Positions 9,133-18,784 of a stretch of DNA of 64,000 nt are shown piece after piece. The translations under genes and the position numbers were made by a program. The notes below the pieces were generated by a model. The model had not been told where the DNA came from. It saw only the letters and a list, made by a program, of their open reading frames with translations, and made no database searches. The DNA comes from Aurantimonas coralicida_A (GTDB lineage Bacteria; Pseudomonadota; Alphaproteobacteria; Rhizobiales; Rhizobiaceae): positions 1 to 64,000 of the forward strand of contig NZ_JAYXIH010000019.1 of NCBI RefSeq assembly GCF_036016755.1, read 5' to 3'. Position 1 is the stretch's first letter. Every line of letters starts with the position of its first letter.

Positions 9133-9594
9133 ATGGTCCAGCCCGACGATCTCTCCCAGCTCGGCCGCGACGCCCGCCCGGCGGCCTCGCCCGACGAAGC
9201 GGTTCTCGAAACCGTGCCCTATCGGCGCGGCGAGGGCGCGCCGACCATTGTCCGGTTCACCTGTCCGGAATTCACCTCGCTCTGTCCGGTGACCGGGCAA
9301 CCGGACTTCGCCCATCTGGTGATCGACTACGCGCCGGACGAACGGCTGGTGGAATCGAAATCGCTGAAGCTGTTCCTCACCAGCTTCCGCAACCACGGCG
9401 CCTTTCACGAAGACTGCACCGTCGCCGTCGCGCGGCGCATCGTCGAGGCGACGAAGCCGCTCTGGCTCAGGATCGGGGGCTACTGGTATCCGCGTGGCGG
9501 CATCCCGATCGACGTGTTCTGGCAGACCGGCCCGGCCCCCGAAGGCGTCTTCCTCCCCGACCAGGGCGTGCCGCCTTATCGCGGCCGCGGCTGA
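9133..9594 (+). CDS. queF: NADPH-dependent 7-cyano-7-deazaguanine reductase
   Basis: QueF reduces preQ0 to preQ1, a four-electron nitrile reduction in queuosine tRNA modification. The 153-residue product from ATG 9133 is the short unimodular type. The motif FTSLCPVTGQPDFAH holds the catalytic Cys (about residue 50) and Asp (about 57). ESKSLKLFLTSFRNHGAFHE is the family signature for substrate and NADPH binding. An upstream ATG at 9034 would add 33 unconserved residues and is less likely. No preQ1 riboswitch is evident in the 235-base divergent upstream gap. Other queuosine genes are not in view. Confidence 0.92.
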   Translation: MVQPDDLSQLGRDARPAASPDEAVLETVPYRRGEGAPTIVRFTCPEFTSLCPVTGQPDFAHLVIDYAPDERLVESKSLKLFLTSFRNHGAFHEDCTVAVARRIVEATKPLWLRIGGYWYPRGGIPIDVFWQTGPAPEGVFLPDQGVPPYRGRG

Positions 9595-9667
9595 CGCCCC
9601 GCCCCTCGCCATTGAACGGCGCGCCGCTTCGGCTTAGGACGCTTCAACGGATTGATTGGGGGCAAAC

Positions 9668-10780
9668 ATGGAACTGGACAGCATCGAGGACGCGATCGCC
9701 GCGATCGCGGCGGGGGAACCGGTCGTCGTCGTCGATGACACCGATCGGGAGAACGAAGGCGATTTGATCATGGCCGCATCGAAGGCGACGGCCGAGCGGA
9801 TGGCCTTCATGATCCGCCACACCAGCGGAATCATCTGCGTGCCGATGACCGCGGAACGGGCCGACAAGCTGAATCTGCCGCCGATGGTCGCCAACAATCT
9901 CGATCCGATGCGTACCGCCTTCACCGTTTCGGTCGACTACAAGGTCGGCATGACGACGGGCATCTCGGCCGAGGAGCGGACCAACACCGTCCGCGCGCTG
10001 GCCAACGACAATTGTGCCGGCACCGACTTTCTGAGGCCCGGCCACATCTTCCCGCTGATCGCGCGGGACGGCGGCGTCTTGACCCGCTCCGGCCATACCG
10101 AAGCCGGTACCGATCTCGCCAAGCTTGCCGGGCTGGAGCCAGCCGGCGTGCTCGCCGAGGTCGTCAATGACGACGGCACCGTCAAGCGCCTGCCCGAACT
10201 CATCCCCTTCGCGCGCGAGCACGGCCTGAAGATCATCTCGATCGAGGATCTCATCTCCTATCGCATCCGCCGGGAATCCTTCGTGACCTGCGTCAAGGAG
10301 GAGGCGATGACCGTCGGCGGCATGGCCGCCCAGGTGCGGATTTACGAAACCCCGTTCGACCAGATGCAGCATGTCGTCGCCGTCTTTGGCGACGTGCGCG
10401 ACGGCGAAAAGGTGCCGACCCGCATCCATCGCGAGCAGCCGGTGCTCGACCTGTTCGGCCGCACCCGCGAGGCGAAGACCTGGGTGGAGGTCGCCGTCGA
10501 CCAGCTGAAAAGCCACGGGCGCGGAGTTTTAATGCTGCTCCGGACGCCGAATGTCGACGATTTCGAAGCCGGCGACGCTGTAGCGGATCACGCCGATGGC
10601 GAACGCCACGGCAGCGCGTTGAAACGCCAGCAGCGCTGGCGCGAGATCGGCGTCGGCGCCCAGATCCTGCGCGACCTCCACATCCGGTCGATCTCCGTGC
10701 TGGCGACGCATGAACGCGCCTATGTCGGCCTCACCGGCTTCGGCATCGAGGTCGCCGGCACCATCCTGGTCGAGGACTGA
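9668..10780 (+). CDS. ribB: 3,4-dihydroxy-2-butanone 4-phosphate synthase with degenerate GTP cyclohydrolase II domain
   Basis: The N-terminal domain (about residues 1-205) makes the four-carbon unit of riboflavin from ribulose 5-phosphate. It retains DDTDRENEGDLI for metal and substrate binding and RPGHIFPL and HTEAGTDL. The C-terminal half resembles GTP cyclohydrolase II in layout, but the zinc-binding cysteine cluster of active RibA is absent: where it belongs, FGRTREAKTWVEVAV has no cysteine. The gene is therefore of the RibBX type, with probable loss of cyclohydrolase activity. ATG 9668 is preferred over an in-frame TTG at 9656. No FMN riboswitch fits the short gap upstream. Confidence 0.87.
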   Translation: MELDSIEDAIAAIAAGEPVVVVDDTDRENEGDLIMAASKATAERMAFMIRHTSGIICVPMTAERADKLNLPPMVANNLDPMRTAFTVSVDYKVGMTTGISAEERTNTVRALANDNCAGTDFLRPGHIFPLIARDGGVLTRSGHTEAGTDLAKLAGLEPAGVLAEVVNDDGTVKRLPELIPFAREHGLKIISIEDLISYRIRRESFVTCVKEEAMTVGGMAAQVRIYETPFDQMQHVVAVFGDVRDGEKVPTRIHREQPVLDLFGRTREAKTWVEVAVDQLKSHGRGVLMLLRTPNVDDFEAGDAVADHADGERHGSALKRQQRWREIGVGAQILRDLHIRSISVLATHERAYVGLTGFGIEVAGTILVED

Positions 10781-10925
10781 CCGGCGCTGCCGAGGGGCGG
10801 CGAGCCGCGCCCGCGTAGGATAGCGCCGGGCGGCCATTCGCGTTCGGCAAGGGTCTCGGAGACCGCGGGTTGCGAGATATGCGGCACCAGTGTCACATAG
10901 TCGTTCCAGGTTTGATGAGGGCGGC

Positions 10926-11231
10926 ATGGGCGGGCAGCGGGACGATGGCAAAGGCGGGACCGATCGCGAATACCCCGACCTGACCACCGAAGGCCCAACG
11001 CTGCTGGTCGCCGACGCGGCGGCCTGGCGCCCCCATCCCGTCAGCAAGGAACTCGAGGTGCATTCGATCCATCCCGGCGCGACGCGCGTGGCGATCGCCG
11101 CCAGCTGCGGCTGGGACGTGCGCTACGCCGAGAATGTCGAGGAAACCCCACCACCGACTGACACGGAGCTTCCCACGTTGCGGGCGCTTAAGGCGCGGAC
11201 CGCCGACGCCCCCCGGCGGAGTGCCGCGTGA
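10926..11231 (+). pseudogene. C-terminal fragment of a CoA-transferase beta subunit
   Basis: The 101-residue product carries GPTLLVADAAAWRPHPVSKE, then LEVHSIHPGATRVAIAASCG and TPPPTDTELPTLRALKART. These match the C-terminal end of the CoA-transferase family I beta subunit (3-oxoadipate or glutaconate type), where the HPG motif and TPPPTE..L..LR are typical. The roughly 150 residues that carry the catalytic glutamate are missing, so it cannot be an active subunit. A GAGGGCGG Shine-Dalgarno precedes ATG 10926, so a short protein may still be made. It abuts pobA, consistent with a former aromatic-degradation cluster. Confidence 0.6.
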
Positions 11232-11236
11232 GACGG

Positions 11237-12409
11237 ATGGAGCGCACCCGCGTCGCCATTATTGGCGGCGGACCGGCCGGGCTTCTGCTGGCGCTCATCC
11301 TTCACCGCGCCGGGATCGACAGCGTCGTCATCGAGCGCAGAAGCCGCGATTACGTCTTGTCGCGCATCCGCGCGGGCGTTCTGGAAAAGGGCACGACGGA
11401 TATTCTGAGGACCGCCGGCGTCGGCGCGCGCCTTGACCGGGAGGGGCTCGTGCATGACGGGCTCGACATCGCCTGGCGCGGCGAAGTCCTGCATATCGGC
11501 CTGCGCGAGCTGACCGGTAAGACCGTCACCGTCTACGGCCAGACCGAGGTTACCCACGATCTTTACGACGCGCTCGACGAAGCCGGCGTACCGGTTATCC
11601 ACGAGGCCGAGGACATCCATCTGTGGGACATCACGACCGACACGCCGTTCGTGACCTTCCATACGCAGGACGGCGAGCACAGCCTCGAATGCGATTACGT
11701 CGCCGGTTGCGACGGCTTCCACGGCGTCTGCCGCCAGACCATTCCGGCCGATCTGCTGCGGACCTTCGAACGGGTCTATCCGTTCGGCTGGCTCGGTATC
11801 CTCACCCGGACGCCGCCAATCCAGGACGAGCTGATCTACGCCCATCACGCGCGCGGCTTTGCGCTCTGCTCGCTCAGAAGTCCGCAATTGTCGCGCTACT
11901 ACCTCCAGTGCGACGCCGCCGACGACGTCGCCAACTGGCCGGACGAGCGCTTCTTCGACGAGCTCGAGGCGCGACTGCCGCCTCGGGTCGCCGCCCATCT
12001 CAAGCGCGGTCCCTCGATCGAGAAATCGATCGCGCCGCTCAGATCCTTCGTCGCCGAGCCGATGTGCCACGGCCGGCTGTTCCTGGCCGGGGACGCGGCG
12101 CATATCGTGCCGCCGACCGGGGCCAAGGGGCTGAACCTCGCCGTCTCCGACGTCCATTACCTGTCGCGGGCGCTGATCGCCCATTACCGCGACAAGGACG
12201 ACCACCTACTGGAAACCTATTCCGAGACGGCGCTCGCCCGGGTCTGGAAGGCCGAACGCTTTTCCTGGTGGTTCACCTCGATGATCCACATGTTCGAGGC
12301 GGATGGCGCCTTCTCCCAGCGCATCCAGGAAGCCGAATTCGACTATCTCGCCTCCTCGCAAGCGGCCCAGACGGCACTGGCGGAGAATTATGTCGGGCTG
12401 GCGTATTGA
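11237..12409 (+). CDS. pobA: 4-hydroxybenzoate 3-monooxygenase
   Basis: This FAD-dependent class A flavoprotein hydroxylates 4-hydroxybenzoate to protocatechuate using NAD(P)H. The dinucleotide-binding motif IIGGGPAGLLLALIL starts near residue 6, RIRAGVLE is the substrate-binding helix start, the DG motif is CDGFHGVCRQ and the second FAD motif is GDAAHIVPPTGAKGLN. The 390-residue length is standard. ATG 11237 is preferred; a GTG at 11228 overlapping the preceding stop is possible. The preceding gene is a CoA-transferase fragment, so upstream and downstream steps of the beta-ketoadipate pathway must be elsewhere. No pobR regulator is seen nearby. Confidence 0.93.
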   Translation: MERTRVAIIGGGPAGLLLALILHRAGIDSVVIERRSRDYVLSRIRAGVLEKGTTDILRTAGVGARLDREGLVHDGLDIAWRGEVLHIGLRELTGKTVTVYGQTEVTHDLYDALDEAGVPVIHEAEDIHLWDITTDTPFVTFHTQDGEHSLECDYVAGCDGFHGVCRQTIPADLLRTFERVYPFGWLGILTRTPPIQDELIYAHHARGFALCSLRSPQLSRYYLQCDAADDVANWPDERFFDELEARLPPRVAAHLKRGPSIEKSIAPLRSFVAEPMCHGRLFLAGDAAHIVPPTGAKGLNLAVSDVHYLSRALIAHYRDKDDHLLETYSETALARVWKAERFSWWFTSMIHMFEADGAFSQRIQEAEFDYLASSQAAQTALAENYVGLAY

Positions 12410-12425
12410 GGACCGCTGCACACGT

Positions 12426-13478
12426 CTATTTTCTAACGGGTTCAGAAAAGGTCACTGTGATTTTGTCCAAGATTGAAAATAGTATTTCCACCGAGTACCC
12501 TACAAGAAAGCTCAGCGCGATCGGCTCCAGGCTCCATTCCGGAATTTCATTGCGATAGACCCATCCTATCGCAACTCCGGCAATCGCACCGACACAAAGC
12601 CTTAATATAAGAAGCGGCATCGATACATTAGATATTGAATAATTATAGACACCTAACGATGTTCTCCTCAATATATATACGCATGACCCCAATACAGCAG
12701 CTATTATTGGTATTATATATCCACCCATTCTCTCTTGATCAACCTTTGCGATCCATATTATTCTATCTGCGACCTCCGTCTCTCCGCCTATTACTTCATT
12801 ACGCAATCTGTTTACCGCAGCCTCTTCAATTTCACTAATATCTTCATTCTTTTTTTTCCCCAAACGCTGCCTAAGATAGGGCTCTATTACCGGGTCTACT
12901 TGTCCATCATACCGGCTGTAAAGCCAGTTCATTATACGCTGATAGTCTTCTTTTATCGCTATTTTCGTTAACTCAATTTTTTTACTTGCTGTCTTAACAT
13001 CGCTTCCGGACAAGCGAGTTTGTTCTAAACTATTATTATCGAGCGCAATTCTCTCTCTTCTAAGCGAATCTTCCCTTTGCATCGCGGTATTCAGCGCGCT
13101 GGCGTCTTGCACGTAGTATATCAATGTAAAGAAAAATATCAATGTAATCGATGAAACAAATACAATAAATATCCTAACGTCTCTGAATATCCACGTCGCC
13201 AGGTAGTAACTACCCGACTTACTTTCATCTACGAGTGGCGCAAGAATTTTTAGACTTTCGATTCGTATTGGCTTCGCCATCTCCGCAAGTTCGGAAAACT
13301 CTCTCCAAAACATCGCTTCATCGAAAGAAGCGATATCCTCCTTCTGTAAATCAAAACCTTTAAATATTATTGACTGCGTCTCTGCTCCAACTCTATGACC
13401 TGATCTAGCTAGATGCTCAATTAGAAGATACGCATCTCTCGCGTTTCTACGTATTATTTGTGATTTATCTCTTTCCAT
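12426..13478 (-). CDS. Uncharacterised membrane protein of the AT-rich cassette
   Basis: The family is not recognised. The 350-residue protein has a soluble N-terminal region of about 95 residues, a transmembrane helix at about 100-125 (IFIVFVSSITLIFFFTLIYY) and a charged, probably coiled-coil region of about 130 residues. Three more hydrophobic helices lie at about 255-345, ending FLVGYSVEILFSILDKI. The C-terminal three-helix part resembles one I recall in several uncharacterised membrane proteins. Codon use is rich in A/T at third positions, unlike all neighbours. The gene starts 15 bases after the secreted-protein gene, in one transcription unit, and its 3' end faces pobA. Confidence 0.75.
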   Translation of the reverse strand: MERDKSQIIRRNARDAYLLIEHLARSGHRVGAETQSIIFKGFDLQKEDIASFDEAMFWREFSELAEMAKPIRIESLKILAPLVDESKSGSYYLATWIFRDVRIFIVFVSSITLIFFFTLIYYVQDASALNTAMQREDSLRRERIALDNNSLEQTRLSGSDVKTASKKIELTKIAIKEDYQRIMNWLYSRYDGQVDPVIEPYLRQRLGKKKNEDISEIEEAAVNRLRNEVIGGETEVADRIIWIAKVDQERMGGYIIPIIAAVLGSCVYILRRTSLGVYNYSISNVSMPLLILRLCVGAIAGVAIGWVYRNEIPEWSLEPIALSFLVGYSVEILFSILDKITVTFSEPVRK

Positions 13479-13493
13479 ATCATTTTCCGTCTA

Positions 13494-14150
13494 TCACTTA
13501 ACGAAAACGACATATCCTGGCGTGCCGCCACCTTCTATAGTACACGGGACCGTGGAGTGGCAGAGGACGTCGTCGCGCGTCAGAGCTTCTATTTGTATCT
13601 TGATATAGTACCGCCCAGGATCGCTCATTCCATTTTCTTTTTTTGCATAAGTACGCCAGTCAAAATATTTCGGCTCGTTGATTTCCTCACTTTCCTTGCG
13701 GAACTCTACCTGTAGCTTATCCAAATCGATACCGCTTTTTAAAGGAAAAGTCTCTATTTCTGAAACCCCCATTATGTCACTTTTATATATAGATACAAAT
13801 ATTTTTGCTTCTTTTATACCATTGTTTTGCCATTTAGTCACCAGCTCATTGCTTCCTTGAAGGCGGAACCATATATATACCGGGCTGTCTACATCGATAT
13901 ATTGATACGAAAATCTATAATTATCTCCTCCTTTTGGGCATCTTTCCCTCGGTTCTTCCTCGGAAATATTTATTTCTGTTACCGTTATTTGATATCTATC
14001 TCGGTCTGTTTCGTCTGTACTGAAGTATTTCTGCTGTGGGCAGCTTGGCTCAGATGCCCCATCAGCGGTAGCCATCAGAACGACCGCCCATGCCGCTACT
14101 GATTGGATAGGGAACCGCCTCTTCGCCAGACACTTTCGTAGGCGCTGCAT
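13494..14150 (-). CDS. Uncharacterised secreted protein of the AT-rich cassette
   Basis: The 218-residue product starts with a basic region and a hydrophobic stretch (SVAAWAVVLMATADGA) that fits a Sec signal peptide cleaved near residue 32. The mature part has a cysteine pair near the N-terminus (SCPQQ, ERCPKGG) and another near the end (LCHSTVPC), with alternating beta-like segments such as SPVYIWFRLQGS. AGGAG precedes the ATG at a good distance. Base composition is AT-rich like the next gene, with which it forms a two-gene unit. It probably acts in the periplasm with the membrane partner. No known domain is identified. Confidence 0.72.
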   Translation of the reverse strand: MQRLRKCLAKRRFPIQSVAAWAVVLMATADGASEPSCPQQKYFSTDETDRDRYQITVTEINISEEEPRERCPKGGDNYRFSYQYIDVDSPVYIWFRLQGSNELVTKWQNNGIKEAKIFVSIYKSDIMGVSEIETFPLKSGIDLDKLQVEFRKESEEINEPKYFDWRTYAKKENGMSDPGRYYIKIQIEALTRDDVLCHSTVPCTIEGGGTPGYVVFVK

Positions 14151-14429
14151 TTTCCGAACTCCTATCCACCATGGGTGCGTACTAAACTCCTACTTCTTCC
14201 TCTTGGTCAAGATAGGGACCAGAACCCGGCCTTGTAAGGTTGGGAGATTTTCTGGTCTATACTCCTAGGCTGTTCCTGCTCAATTATATCGCGTGCCGCG
14301 CACCATGGAACTTGAATTCGCATGTTGAACCTCACCACTTCGGCGCTGGAGGAGTGCGCAAAATTTCATCTCGCCATGACGACCGATCACAATGTATGCA
14401 GGTATGAAGTGAACCACGAGGACGACTAC

Positions 14430-15947
14430 ATGGACGAGCGCCCGTTCATCCGCGACGACGACCGATCCGACGATGGGATCGGCAAGCGCGAGCCTTTGCG
14501 CCCGGGGCGGATGGGGGAACTCGCCAGCCTGCCGGTGTTCTTCGACCTCGGCACCAAGCGTGTCGTCATGGCCGGCGGCTCGGCGGGCGCAGCCTGGAAG
14601 GCGGAGCTGCTGGCCTCGGCCGGGGCGCAGGTCGACCTCTATGCGCCGGCCGACGACCTCGACGCGGAGATGGCCGAGCTTCTTGCGGTGCCGCCGGTTT
14701 CGGGCCGCATCCTTCATCACGATCGGCCGTGGTCGGCCGACATCTTCGCCGGTGCGGCGATCGCCGTCGCCGACGTCGCGACCGAGGCCGAGGCACAGGC
14801 CTTCTATTGCGCGGCCAAGGCCGCGGGCGTTCCGGTCAATGTCGTCGACAAGCCGGCCTTCTGCGATTTCCGCTTCGGCTCGATCGTCAACCGTTCGCCG
14901 GTCGTCATCGGCATTGCCACCGACGGCGCCGCGCCGATCCTCGGCCAGGCGATCCGCCGGCGCATCGAGACGCTGCTGCCACCGGCACTCGCGGGCTGGG
15001 CGGCGCTCGCCTCGAAAATCCGCGCGGATGTGATGGACCGGCTGGCGCCGGGGCCTCTGCGTCGTGCCTTCTGGGAGCGATTCGCCGACCGCGCCTTTAC
15101 GACTCGCGCGCCAGACGCCAACGCCGAGAGCGACGCCCAGGACTTCGTCGCCGATCTTGCCCGCTCTCCGCAAGCCGGCGGGCGCGTGACGCTGGTCGGC
15201 GCCGGGCCCGGCGAAGCCGAGTTGTTGACGCTGAAGGCCGTGCGCGCCTTGCAGGCAGCCGACGTCATCCTGTTCGACGACCTCGTGTCCGACGACATTC
15301 TGGAGCTGGCTCGCCGCGAGGCCAAACGGATGCTGGTCGGCAAGCGCGCCGCCCGCGAGAGCTGCCGCCAGGAAGACATCAACCGGATGATGGTGCAGTT
15401 CGCCAAGGCGGGCAAACACGTCGTGCGGCTGAAATCCGGCGATGTCTCGGTGTTCGGCCGGGCCGGCGAGGAACTCGACGAACTGCATCGCGAGAACATC
15501 CCGGTCGCGATCGTGCCGGGCATCACCGCGGCCTCGGCGCTGGCCGCGACGTTCGGCGTTTCGCTGACCCACCGCGACCGCGCCCAACAGGTGCGCTTCG
15601 TCACCGGGCACTCCAAGCAGGGCGATCTGCCGGAGGATCTCGACTGGCGGGCGCTGGCCGACGATCACGCCACCACGATCTTCTACATGGGCGGCCGGAT
15701 GGCGCCGAAGATCGCCGCGCGGCTGATCGCCAACGGTCTGCCGGAGACGACGCCGGTGGCGGTCGCGGCGAATCTCTCCCGCGACGACGAAACCAAGGCC
15801 GCCGGCACGCTCGCCGATCTCGGCGCGATCGTCGCTCAGATCGGCGTCGACCGGCCGATCCTCATCGGCGTCGGCCGGGTGTTCGCCGAGCACGCGCGCG
15901 CCGCCGCGACAGAACACACGGAAGCCGCTGAAGCGATGTCCGGCTGA
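14430..15947 (+). CDS. cysG: Siroheme synthase (multifunctional)
   Basis: CysG makes siroheme for sulfite and nitrite reductases. It combines precorrin-2 dehydrogenase/ferrochelatase (N-terminal, from LPVFFDLGTKRVVMAGGSAG near residue 30) with uroporphyrinogen III C-methyltransferase (from VTLVGAGPGEAELLTLKA near residue 253). The methyltransferase retains LKSGDVSVFGRAGEE and VPGITAASALAA. Several in-frame starts exist upstream. ATG 14430 is preferred because GAGGA lies at a suitable distance and the earlier part, which overlaps the cassette's upstream gap, is not family-like. It is convergent with the Lrp regulator. Confidence 0.9.
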   Translation: MDERPFIRDDDRSDDGIGKREPLRPGRMGELASLPVFFDLGTKRVVMAGGSAGAAWKAELLASAGAQVDLYAPADDLDAEMAELLAVPPVSGRILHHDRPWSADIFAGAAIAVADVATEAEAQAFYCAAKAAGVPVNVVDKPAFCDFRFGSIVNRSPVVIGIATDGAAPILGQAIRRRIETLLPPALAGWAALASKIRADVMDRLAPGPLRRAFWERFADRAFTTRAPDANAESDAQDFVADLARSPQAGGRVTLVGAGPGEAELLTLKAVRALQAADVILFDDLVSDDILELARREAKRMLVGKRAARESCRQEDINRMMVQFAKAGKHVVRLKSGDVSVFGRAGEELDELHRENIPVAIVPGITAASALAATFGVSLTHRDRAQQVRFVTGHSKQGDLPEDLDWRALADDHATTIFYMGGRMAPKIAARLIANGLPETTPVAVAANLSRDDETKAAGTLADLGAIVAQIGVDRPILIGVGRVFAEHARAAATEHTEAAEAMSG

Positions 15948-15968
15948 CCGGTCTCGCTCGTCCGCGCT

Positions 15969-16442
15969 TCACACCCCCGGATCGATCTGCACCGTCGAGC
16001 GATCGAGGACTTCGCGCAACGCGAAGGACGAGTTGATCCGCACGACATGCGGAAACGCCGACAGATGGGTCTTGTGGATGCGCTCGTAGTCCTCCAGATC
16101 GCGGGCCGCGATCCGCAGGAGATAGTCGTATTCGCCCGACATCAAAAAGCAGACGATCACGTTCGGGCAGCGCTTCGCCGCCGCCTCGAACTCGGCCAAT
16201 TGGCGCTCGCTCTGGCCGGATAGCCCGATATGCACGAGGACGGTGATCGGATGGCCGAGCGCGCGATTGGACAGCCGGGCATGATAGCTAAGAATTGCGC
16301 CGGTCGCCTCCAGCCGGTCGAGCCGGCGGGAACAGGCCGACGGCGACAAGCCGACCCGTTCGGCGAGGGTGTTGTTGGTCAGTCGCCCTTCGCGCTCCAA
16401 AGCACGCATAATGGCAAGGTCAAATCGGTCCAAGGCGTCCAT
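15969..16442 (-). CDS. Lrp/AsnC-family transcriptional regulator
   Basis: The 157-residue protein has an N-terminal winged HTH (LTNNTLAERVGLSPSACSRR) and a C-terminal RAM ligand-binding domain (LAEFEAAAKRCPNVIVCFLM, SGEYDYLLRIAARDL). The start is ATG 16442; an upstream alternative adds nine residues. It is transcribed divergently from ald, so it most likely senses an amino acid and controls alanine dehydrogenase. The 133-base shared gap should hold the operator. Confidence 0.88.
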   Translation of the reverse strand: MDALDRFDLAIMRALEREGRLTNNTLAERVGLSPSACSRRLDRLEATGAILSYHARLSNRALGHPITVLVHIGLSGQSERQLAEFEAAAKRCPNVIVCFLMSGEYDYLLRIAARDLEDYERIHKTHLSAFPHVVRINSSFALREVLDRSTVQIDPGV

Positions 16443-16575
16443 GCACGGGATTTTTGCGCCTAACACCAATGTGACGCAAGTTCGTTGTGCAACCTCCCGT
16501 CAAACGCCTCAATTTCGAAAGGACATTGCGACCGCTTCCGGCGAAATCTGCGAGATCGCCCAGAGGAGGACCATC

Positions 16576-17691
<1,116 letters not shown>

Positions 17692-17706
17692 GGCAGCGCT
17701 AAGCGG

Positions 17707-18594
17707 TCAGTCGGCCGGTTCGCGCGCCGTCATCTGCCGCTGGCGCTCGCGCAGCGCCGCGGCTTTCTCCCCGGTGAGGCGGTCGATGCAATGCGGGCAG
17801 GAGACGCCGTCCTCGTAGGCCGGCGATGCCTGATCGTCGGGCGAGAGGGGTGCCCCGCAGCCGAAACACGCGGCCCAGTCGGTCGCCTCCAGCCCGTGGC
17901 CGACGGCGACCCGCCCGTCGAAGACGTAGCAATCGCCCCGCCAGCGGCTGTCGTCTTCCGGCACCTCCTCGAGATATTTCAGGATGCCGCCCCTGAGGTG
18001 GAAAACGCTCTCGAACCCCTTCGACAGCATGTAGGCCGAGGCCTTTTCGCAGCGGATGCCGCCCGTGCAGAACATCGCAACCTTTCGATGGGCCTTCGGG
18101 TCGAGGCTGGCCGCGACGAAATCCTTGAATTCGGTGAAATTGTCGATGCCGGGGTCGATCGCCCCCTCGAAGCCGCCGACCTTGGTCTCGTAACGGTTGC
18201 GGGTGTCGACGACGACCACCTCCGGATCGGCAATCAGCGCGTTCCAGTCCTGCGCTTCGACATAGGTGCCGACTTGCATCGACGGATTGGCCTCGGGCGC
18301 GCGCATGGTGATGATCTCGGGCCGGATGCGGATCTTCAGCCGCGCGAAAAGCCAGACATCGGCTTCGGAGAATTTGACCTCGCCGCGCCGGATGCCGCAG
18401 CGGCGGTCGAGTTCGTCGATGATCGCGGCGATCGCCGGCTTCGTTCCGGCGATGGTGCCGTTGACACCCTCGGGCGCGATCAGAATCGTACCGCGTGCCT
18501 CGCGCTCGGCGCAAAATCGCGCGAGCGCCGACTTGAGCGACGGCAGATCATCGAGCGGGACGAACCGGTAGAAGGCAGCGACGGTGAACGGCAT
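17707..18594 (-). CDS. trhO: Rhodanese-like tRNA uridine(34) hydroxylase
   Basis: TrhO (formerly YceA) hydroxylates U34 of tRNA using oxygen, in the route to 5-oxyacetyluridine. Residues 1-100 form the acylphosphatase-like N-terminal domain, with IAPEGVNGTIAG. The rhodanese domain has the active-site loop MFCTGGIRCEKA (C176 and C182), in which the first Cys is catalytic. A C-terminal zinc-ribbon-like segment has CFGCGAPLS and CPHC. At 295 residues it is of usual length. It is convergent with ald, 15 bases from its stop. Confidence 0.9.
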   Translation of the reverse strand: MPFTVAAFYRFVPLDDLPSLKSALARFCAEREARGTILIAPEGVNGTIAGTKPAIAAIIDELDRRCGIRRGEVKFSEADVWLFARLKIRIRPEIITMRAPEANPSMQVGTYVEAQDWNALIADPEVVVVDTRNRYETKVGGFEGAIDPGIDNFTEFKDFVAASLDPKAHRKVAMFCTGGIRCEKASAYMLSKGFESVFHLRGGILKYLEEVPEDDSRWRGDCYVFDGRVAVGHGLEATDWAACFGCGAPLSPDDQASPAYEDGVSCPHCIDRLTGEKAAALRERQRQMTAREPAD

Positions 18595-18784
18595 GCCGCC
18601 TCATAGCGCCACGAGTCGCGCCTGACAAATGCGCGGTCGCGCCAGCGTTCCTCCAGCGGTGTCGGCCTGTGTCCGGGCGATCGGCGAATTTTCTCCCGCG
18701 TTGCGGTGACGGCCGACCGGAAGATGATAAGAGAGGGAAACGAATCCCGCCACCTGCTCGCAACCCTTCGGAGTTCCATCGCCC

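Noticed and set aside
10890..10925. Upstream start for the CoA-transferase fragment
   Set aside because: Adds 12 residues unrelated to the family and lacks a good Shine-Dalgarno; ATG 10926 has one.
14280..15917. Minus-strand frame of 545 codons opposite cysG
   Set aside because: Shadow of cysG; no motif, no Shine-Dalgarno, conflicts with a clear enzyme on the plus strand.
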